Assembly (NCBI RefSeq): GCF_000485595.1
Contig: NW_014577440.1
Location: forward strand, 183,166-210,774
Length of the DNA stretch: 27,609 nucleotides
Origin: Priapulus caudatus
Lineage: Eukaryota; Priapulida; Priapulimorpha; Priapulimorphida; Priapulidae
Direction: 5' to 3'
The notes beneath the pieces were generated by a model that did no database searches, had not been told where the DNA came from, and was given only the letters and a program-made list of their open reading frames with translations. Shown here one piece after another: positions 21,575 to 27,609 of the stretch (position 1 is the first letter of the stretch; every line of letters starts with the position of its first letter). A program made the position numbers and the translations under genes.

Positions 21575-21612
21575 TTCCCCGGGCAACGCCGGGTATCCCG
21601 CTAGTAATAATA
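21575..21612. mobile_element. Possible transposon 3'-end fragment
   Basis: CCCCGGGCAACGCCGGGTA followed by CCCGCTAG and TAATAATA resembles the widespread terminal string of invertebrate repeats, either Helitron-like (short hairpin then CTAG) or a non-LTR element with a TAA tail. The rest of the element is not visible. Confidence 0.3.
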
Positions 21613-21979
21613 TAATGAGACTACGTCGTTCGCAGAATAACAAAATGCGGTATGTAGCTCAGATTTTATTTCTGCCGCGCCCACACTTAACCTTAGCGGA
21701 ACATGTAAATGTCAACGTGTGTTGTACGGTATGTGACGCCCGAATCGGTTTAGGCCAGGCATGTCGACACGTTCTATTACTTCATTATATTCATATTCAT
21801 TATAGTCACTGTTTCCAAATGCACGAATGCACACGCAGTGGTCTTGATATTGAAGCCTTTGCGTGTGTAACGGGTCTCTGGCGTAAGGCGGTGATGAAAG
21901 GGAGTAACGTAAATTGTATAATAACGCACAAAAGATGGAAACGTGTGCATGATAATACCGTATGTACATGTATTGTAAC

Positions 21980-22337
21980 CTATGATACACTCTGTATACA
22001 GGGTTCGTAGCGGGTCTTCCAAAGTCTTATAAGTACTTATTTTGCCAAAAATAAAATAAGGGCCCTTATTAGTACTTATTTTTGGTGAAATATTAGAAGT
22101 TAAGGATATTAAGTACTTAATAGTCCTTATTATTCGACTTACTGTTCTCGACTTAGAGTAAGAATTGTTGTATATAACACGGAATAATTAAATCTGCTGT
22201 GCAATTGTGTATATAAATATTATTAGTGTCGGTGATCTATCAGAAATCGCGTAAAAAAGTCTTATTTTGGTCTTCAGAAAGGGTCTTATAAGTCCTTATT
22301 TCAACATGTGTCTTACTACTATGATACACTCTGTATA
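21980..22337. repeat. 320-bp segment between 19-bp direct repeats
   Basis: CTATGATACACTCTGTATA occurs at 21980-21998 and again at 22319-22337. The segment between starts CAGGGTTCGTAG and is built from variants of AAGTACTTAT/AAGTCCTTAT, with GTCTTATAAG near both ends (about 22024 and 22283). The long direct repeat looks like a target-site duplication. The CAGGGTT start is hAT-like, but the other end does not mirror it and hAT duplications are only 8 bp. Confidence 0.6.
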
Positions 22338-22693
22338 ATGACAGTATTTTTTACTTGACTCGAATTTTGTTTGTGTACTTGCGCACCATAACATTTTGAT
22401 ATGTATTAACTGTTTGAGTATGATCGCCGTAATAAATAAACACTGAAATAAATTCGCTGCGCTTTTACGTATTTTACTGATGAACGTACTAACTGACCGC
22501 GTAATCACAATTAATTAACCAGGCGATATGATAATTATGAGTACTCGTAATACTTATATAAACTGCAATATAAACGAACCTAATATATATAATAAAACAG
22601 CGCATCATAGGTGTGTCGGCGTTCAATTGCCTATTATAAGTCCTCAGCCTTCTGAATGGCGCGCTTCATGCACCTGCTATCGAACAGATTTTC

Positions 22694-23845
22694 TCACATA
22701 TGAGTCACCAGGATTCCATTGCTGGCGACGCTGGACTGACGAGACAGCGGATTATAATGGGGACTTGTCGCTTCGGTGACCATGCTGACGACGTCGGTCT
22801 GACTGGCGACGCTCGACGTCTGCGCGTCGCTGACGCTGCCGGAGTTTCTCCGGACGTCTTGCGTCGCGGATTCGCACGCGACGAACGATCGCCACCGCGT
22901 CGTCAGCTCTCGACGGAAGGTCACGCTGAAGTAGACGTAGATGACGCTGTTCATCCAGCTATTGCTGTAGTAGCAGACGTTGCAGGCGGGCAGCAGCCAC
23001 CAGATGTCCTGCGTCAGCTCGTGCGGGTAGATATTGAAGTAGATGTGCGTCGAGTGATACGGCAGCCACATCACGGCGAACACGATCACGATGCAGACGG
23101 ATATCTTCATCGCTCGCTTCTTGCGCTGCAGCGCGCCCGCCGTCACCTGAGAGTCGCGTGCGGCGTGCATCTCCCGCGTGTCGCGCCATAGCCGCAAGAT
23201 GACGCGCGCGTACAGACACGCGCTGACGCACAGCGGCACGCAGTAGAACGAGATGAAGTCGATGAGAAAGAAGACGTACGCCTGCTCGGAGCGGCTCTCG
23301 AACCTCGTCACGTTGCAGATGTCCATTAAGACGTCGTATTCGGGATGCTTCTGCCACTCCAGGTCGGTGACAAGCATCGCGGTCGCGTACGTCACCGCGC
23401 ACACGAAGATGGCGCCTATTCGCACGGCGGCCGAACGCTTTCCGTCGCAATGACGCAGCGGCACGACGACGACGCGGTAGCGATCGACGGCGATGGCGAC
23501 CATCGTGTATGACGTCATCACGAAGCCGACGTCGACGACGTACAGCATGATGTTTTGCGCGGCGCAGTACATCGTCAGGTCAACGGGGCAGAAATAATTA
23601 ATGAAGATGTGCATCGGCAGCGCCAGCGAGCCGACGACAATATCGGACGAGCACAGGCCCATTATGTAGACGTGGAAGGACGTGTGTAGCTTCCTGCTGA
23701 TTAGAATCGCTATGATGACGAGCAGGTTCATCACTACGATGGCGACGACGAGAAGCAGATTGGCGCTGATGAACACCGCCGACACCGTCTCCGAGCTCGC
23801 CACCTTGAGCGGCGACGCCGACGCGTTGCAGGCGAACGACGACAT
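22694..23845 (-). CDS. Class A (rhodopsin-like) GPCR, single exon
   Basis: 383 aa from ATG at 23843-23845 to TGA, a seven-helix receptor. N-terminus MSSFACNAS has a glycosylation site. TM1 is about 23-50, TM2 with LCSSD near 64-68, and Cys94 at the top of TM3 should pair with Cys177 in loop 2. DRY is at 121-123. TM6 has MWLPYH (usual CWxP) and TM7 has NSVIY at 299-303 in place of NPxxY. The C-tail is Ser/Thr-rich and ends GILVTHM. VAIAVDRYRVVVVPLR resembles neuropeptide and amine receptors, but I cannot name the ligand. The frame stays open upstream to 23983 through a minisatellite; I prefer the inner ATG because the extra 46 residues are Arg/Ser repeats. It converges with the transporter gene, with about 1.24 kb between stop codons. 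Confidence 0.9.
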   Translation of the reverse strand: MSSFACNASASPLKVASSETVSAVFISANLLLVVAIVVMNLLVIIAILISRKLHTSFHVYIMGLCSSDIVVGSLALPMHIFINYFCPVDLTMYCAAQNIMLYVVDVGFVMTSYTMVAIAVDRYRVVVVPLRHCDGKRSAAVRIGAIFVCAVTYATAMLVTDLEWQKHPEYDVLMDICNVTRFESRSEQAYVFFLIDFISFYCVPLCVSACLYARVILRLWRDTREMHAARDSQVTAGALQRKKRAMKISVCIVIVFAVMWLPYHSTHIYFNIYPHELTQDIWWLLPACNVCYYSNSWMNSVIYVYFSVTFRRELTTRWRSFVACESATQDVRRNSGSVSDAQTSSVASQTDVVSMVTEATSPHYNPLSRQSSVASNGILVTHM

Positions 23846-23847
23846 CG

Positions 23848-24018
23848 GAGAGCAGTGTTGTCGTGACAACGTGTTTCTAGACGCTCTACGTGGCACCGCA
23901 CGAGGAGAGCGGTGTTGCCGTGACAACGTGTTCCTAGACGCTCTACGTGACACCGTACGAGGAGAGCGGTGTTGCCGTGACAACGTGTTCCTAAACGCCT
24001 AACGTGGCACCGCACGCG
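23848..24018. repeat. 57-bp minisatellite at the 5' end of the GPCR
   Basis: Three copies with an exact 57-base period: GTGTTG begins at 23855, 23912 and 23969. As 57 is 19 codons, the GPCR frame stays open through it on the minus strand, giving LSRQHRSPRAVPRRASRNT repeats. A partial fourth copy is suggested by GCGGAGAGCAGC near 24017. Confidence 0.9.
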
Positions 24019-24045
24019 GAGAGCAGCATCTCTCTTACGTGACGT

Positions 24046-24690
24046 CGCTATGTGAACAGCGATCCGCAAGAACGAGGTAGACGCAGCTGTCCATGTTTGT
24101 GCATTGGAAATATTTTACACGGAACCGCGAGCTATACGAGTTATTGCATCGGCGAGCGGTTGCGGATGTAAATGTCACACGTGGGGGTCGCTGTGCTAAC
24201 AAGAACGGGGGACACCTAGCTGTCCTGTGTTTATGCTTCCACCCTCTACGTAGAATTGATATATACCTAATCGATGGCATCCTATGCGCAGGCGCCATGC
24301 TGAGAAAAATATATATAGACTTCCGGTTCGCCGCTGCGTAGGTCGCACGTACACTGGTGGTGTTCCGGAGAAAAGGTTATGTAAACACTCACACAGGTGC
24401 ACGTATGAATTTGCACGTACTCGAGTCAAGGATCGATTATGCTTTGCAGAAGCAGCAGCGCATGCAGCAGCCTGACTATAGAATCACGCTGGCAAACGTC
24501 TTCTGCAGCATACGTACGTTCTCTCGTGCAGAGCTTCTTCGGCACTCGTCTTTGGCGCATGAATACCTAAAGATTCCCGATGACTACTATCTTCTGGATA
24601 TCTAAAGATTGTATAATTCTCGATGTTATAATTACCACGATGGTTTCACTCGGTTTCCCGCAGACCGCTGATTTGGTCCTGATCGTATCC
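24046..24690. other. Upstream of the GPCR, no gene recognised
   Basis: A TATATATA near 24309-24316 could be a promoter element for the minus-strand GPCR, but it lies about 460 bases from the start codon. Open frames of 60-80 codons show no recognisable domains. Confidence 0.3.
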
Positions 24691-24830
24691 GGACAACTAC
24701 CCACTGGACAATTACCCACCGGACAATTACCCCCCGGACAATTACCCACCAGGACAATTACCCACCGGACAATTACCCCCCGGACAATTACCCACCAGGA
24801 CAATTACCCCGACCCCAGGGACAATTACCC
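24691..24830. repeat. Minisatellite array A (GGACAATTACCCACC)
   Basis: About nine units of 15-17 bases, alternating GGACAATTACCCACC(A) and GGACAATTACCCCCC, C-rich on the plus strand. It is the same family as the array at 25750-26163 but in reverse orientation. Confidence 0.95.
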
Positions 24831-25310
24831 TAGCCCCCCCACACACACACCGTACATAATGGATGATTCATCTAACGGACCAACTCATGATTTCATATTT
24901 CAACTTCAACATTCGCTGATACTCCGATATTTTGCCTATTATTGCGACATTTTCGATACCCGATATTGAAGTTTCATATCGGCAAGTATCGGCCTTCACC
25001 TGCGCATCAGCAGTGGAGCGAGCGCAGCCACCAATGCACACGTACATGTCTAGAACATTTCTGGGTCGCTTGATATAATGAATAACATACATTTATTTTA
25101 CGTGCTCGGCACGCGCGCCTGGCAGTCGCCGCGTCGCGTTATTCTGTAGTGTTGCTTCTTGTTATTCTTCAAGTAAATTTTTTGTTATTAAGGTGATACG
25201 CGCTATTGCAAATTCGCGCAATGCAAACTCGCGTAAATCAAGAAACAGCAGCGACGCGACACCCACTTTTACCTTTCCGTACATTAAAGCCTCGTCTACA
25301 CGACGAAATT

Positions 25311-25367
25311 TAACTCGAGTTAGCTTAACCTCGCCAGTCGGATCGAGGTTAAGCTTAACTCGAGTTA
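25311..25367. repeat. MITE-like hairpin (TAACTCGAGTTA)
   Basis: Arms 25311-25333 and 25344-25367 are reverse complements except for one missing base, around a 10-base loop. Another TTAACTCGAGTTA copy follows at about 25393-25405, and CGTCTACACGACGAAATTT precedes it. This is typical of short foldback transposons; the outer ends are not defined. Confidence 0.7.
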
Positions 25368-25454
25368 CCTTAACTCGTGCCCGTATAGGCGCTTAACTCG
25401 AGTTAGCGAATAGAACATACTCCCGATAGGCGGCAACACTAGTACGATGTACGT

Positions 25455-25530
25455 ACACACGCACGCACGGCACGCACGCATGCACACACCCACACGCAGC
25501 CACATATACGCACACACGCACAAACACGTT
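25455..25530. repeat. CA-rich simple repeat
   Basis: Diverged ACGC/CACA units. Short, with no coding content. Confidence 0.8.
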
Positions 25531-25749
25531 ACATAACATAACGTACATGGCAAAGAGCAAGATCATTTGGTGATACAACATTTCGTCATTATAGGAGGGG
25601 TAGGGCCGACTCCCCCTCCCAATTATCGAGCGCCGCTGTTCTCTGAACACATGGGCTGTAGGCGTTTCTCTCTTTTCCAGACATATTATGTATTGCACGA
25701 GACAGGAGAAATTTACGGAAGAGGGAATGTTTTCTTTATTGGAAGGTTA

Positions 25750-26163
25750 GGTGGGTAATTGTCCTGGTGGGTAATTGTCCTGGTGGGTAATTGTCCGGGG
25801 GGTAATTGTCCGGTGGGTAATTGTCCTGGTGGGTAATTGTCCGGGGGGTAATTGTCCGGGTGGGTAATCGTCCTGGTGGGTAATTGTCCGGGGAATAATT
25901 GTCCGGGTGGGTAATTGTCCTCGTGGGTAATTGTTCGGGGGGTAATTGTCCGGTGGGTAATTGTCCTGGTGGGTAATTGTCCGGGGGGTAATTGTCCGGG
26001 TGGGTAATCGTCCTGGTGGGTAATTGTCCTGGTGGGTAATTGTCCGGGGGGTAATTGTCCGGGTGGGTAATCGTCCTGGTGGGTAATTGTCCTGGTGGGT
26101 AATCGTCCGGCTGGGTAATTGTCCTGGTGGGTAATTGTTCGGGGGGTAATTGTCCGGTGGGTA
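25750..26163. repeat. Minisatellite array B (GGTGGGTAATTGTCC)
   Basis: About 26 units of 15-17 bases, G-rich on the plus strand. Variants GGTGGGTAATTGTCCT, GGGGGGTAATTGTCC and GGGTGGGTAATCGTCCT recur in a similar order, suggesting duplication in blocks of several units. It is the reverse complement family of array A. Frames through it reading TRTITHQDNYPP are repeat artefacts. Confidence 0.97.
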
Positions 26164-26640
26164 TGCATAGTGGTGGCTAATGAGTGTCATCTAATGGTCA
26201 CAATAAGCACATTACATTACGATGCGGTAGAACAAGCTGACGTGTGATTGAGCTTTATGTATACGTCTCGTGATTGTCACATCGCGCTGTCGCTCTGCCT
26301 ACCGTTATAGCGCGCGTTGCAGTTAAGGGAAACTGAGCAAGACACTGTTTAGGTATTCATTGGCGCGACCTGGATTGCATCACTCGGAAAACGGATGGGA
26401 CTACACGTGCTCTGACAATTCAGCAATCGATTAAAGTATGATCGCCGATGAATAATGAGAAATGTCGCAGCGCCCCTCAGCGGTAGGATATATTGCGTTG
26501 GCGCTTAGTCCGAGCAGCGGTGGGTTAGAATCAAAATAAGGCGCCGTGTTTTATAAGAATGGGTGGTGGTAGGACGGCTAATAGCGGCGTAACTAGACAC
26601 AAATTATACCCACGCGCACAAACAATCAAACACGGACACG
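26164..26640. other. Intergenic, nothing recognised
   Basis: No gene, RNA or repeat of note was seen in this stretch. Confidence 0.4.
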
Positions 26641-26696
26641 CACGCACACGAGCACGCGCACGCGCACGCACCCGCACGCACGCACACACACGCACT
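26640..26696. repeat. CA/CGCA simple repeat
   Basis: ACGC/ACAC units, diverged. Confidence 0.85.
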
Positions 26697-26932
26697 ATGT
26701 TAAATCATAAGTGGATACACAGCAAATCGGCGTTGCGAAAGTAGCGCGTAAATATTCCTATATCTTCATATTTCGCACGCATTTTCGTCGCGTTAACTCG
26801 TATGACATAGCAACGATATTGCCCGATTCGTAACGTTCCGCCCACTGCCCTTGTAATCAGAAAACACTTAATCTTCACATATCTCAACATATATATCATC
26901 AGGGTCCTGGAATAGCTCAGCGGTCCGTACCG

Positions 26933-26959
26933 TGACGTCACCTTTCGATCGTGACGTCC
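26933..26959. promoter_or_regulatory. CRE-like palindrome plus near-copy
   Basis: TGACGTCA at 26933-26940 is the full cyclic-AMP response element palindrome; TGACGTCC follows at 26952-26959. They lie about 100 bases upstream of an ATG (27043) that opens a short reading stretch ending at a good splice donor. Function is inferred from the motif alone. Confidence 0.25.
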
Positions 26960-27609
26960 CGTGTAATTTATGAAAAGTGAAAGTCAAAATCATTTCGCCC
27001 TGTTGGCTTTGATGTGCTTGTCAAGTGTTATATACAACGAGTATGAAGTGTGTATACTGCAACTGTCTATTGCCATGGTTCACAAACGGTAGTTCAGATG
27101 AGGGAAAAGTTCCCTGGTGAGTTCATAATCATCGTCAATCCAGAAATCACTGCATCGTCATCTAATTATTTTAAGAATTTTTTTCAATGTCTGAATCGAT
27201 CCTAAACAGGCCTGTATATTGTTTTTTCTTCTAGTCTAATGATTAGTATCGAATGGAAATTATTATCGTTTTCTACATTTCGCAAACGCCAAACTAAATC
27301 TGCGGTACGAGATTACAAATACAGAAACTAAAAGCACAGCCGATATTGTTGATTGACTTAATACTAGAGTAACTCATGGTGGTTTTGTATGCAATTTATG
27401 TCCAGAACTAAACTCTTTAAGAATCCACTAATTGAAGGTCCAGGAACAATATTTGGTTGTTAACACATTTCCCACTGACGGCGAAATAGGTTTTGGGCCA
27501 CGCCCTTTCGAGGCGGAAAGTAACTACCGATCCACCGTAAGTTGGTAATTACCAGAACCGTTGGGACAAGCTTCTTTGTTTAGGTTCCCTGGGTACTACA
27601 GTGCACACG
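26960..27609. other. Right end of window, possible first exon only
   Basis: ATG at 27043 opens 74 bases coding MKCVYCNCLLPWFTNGSSDE and a few more residues, then CCCTG|gtgagt (donor at 27117), a strong splice donor. No acceptor or later exon can be placed. The remainder is A/T-rich without recognised features. Confidence 0.2.

Noticed and set aside
21615-22010. 131-codon frame after the transporter
   Set aside because: No recognisable domain, and it runs into the direct-repeat insertion.
25713-26190. Open frames reading TRTITHQDNYPP repeats
   Set aside because: All three frames stay open because the minisatellite unit lacks stops. No start context or domain is present.
26903-26962. TAGCTCAGCGGT resembling a tRNA A-box
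   Set aside because: The expected B-box is missing (CTTTCGATCG only) and no cloverleaf forms.

Overview
This window is nuclear DNA from a metazoan, probably a marine invertebrate; the species cannot be named from the sequence. The reasons are an intron-split organic anion transporter gene, a class A GPCR, a Ty3/gypsy retrotransposon with two LTRs, heavy microsatellite load and an assembly gap of Ns. There are no operons, and no CRISPR array or convincing RNA gene was found.

Layout. 1-2690 is a GC-rich block with bacterial-looking but broken reading frames and no intact gene, ending at an A/G-rich tract (2697-2795). 2800-4210 holds degenerate sequence, including what may be the 5' end of an old LTR element on the minus strand. 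4451-4690 is a minus-strand pseudogene fragment of an hnRNP A/B-type RRM. 4866-10139 is a nearly complete minus-strand Ty3/gypsy element: two 203-bp LTRs, PBS, PPT and one gag-pol frame interrupted by a single TGA between reverse transcriptase and RNase H. 10511-10778 is Ns.

11662-21455 (+) is a complete 12-exon OATP/SLCO transporter gene. I rebuilt it from splice sites and reading phase; it encodes about 695 aa with 12 membrane segments, the GAWWLG signature and a Kazal-like loop with 11 cysteines. Its introns hold AC, ACGC, GA, TA, GGAC, TAGTAA and GGA repeats, including about 1.3 kb of AC/ACGC repeat in intron 3, and intron 7 uses a GC-AG splice pair. 22694-23845 (-) is a single-exon rhodopsin-like GPCR of about 383 aa, tail-to-tail with the transporter, with a 57-bp in-frame minisatellite just upstream of its likely start.

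24046-27609 has no confident gene. It holds two minisatellite arrays of the same roughly 16-bp family in opposite orientation (24691-24830 and 25750-26163), which resembles a foldback-type element, a MITE-like hairpin between them, and a CRE-like site near a possible small first exon at the right end. The two host genes share no obvious pathway. The most unusual structures are the paired inverted minisatellites, the GC-rich block, the RRM pseudogene and two short near-perfect hairpins.
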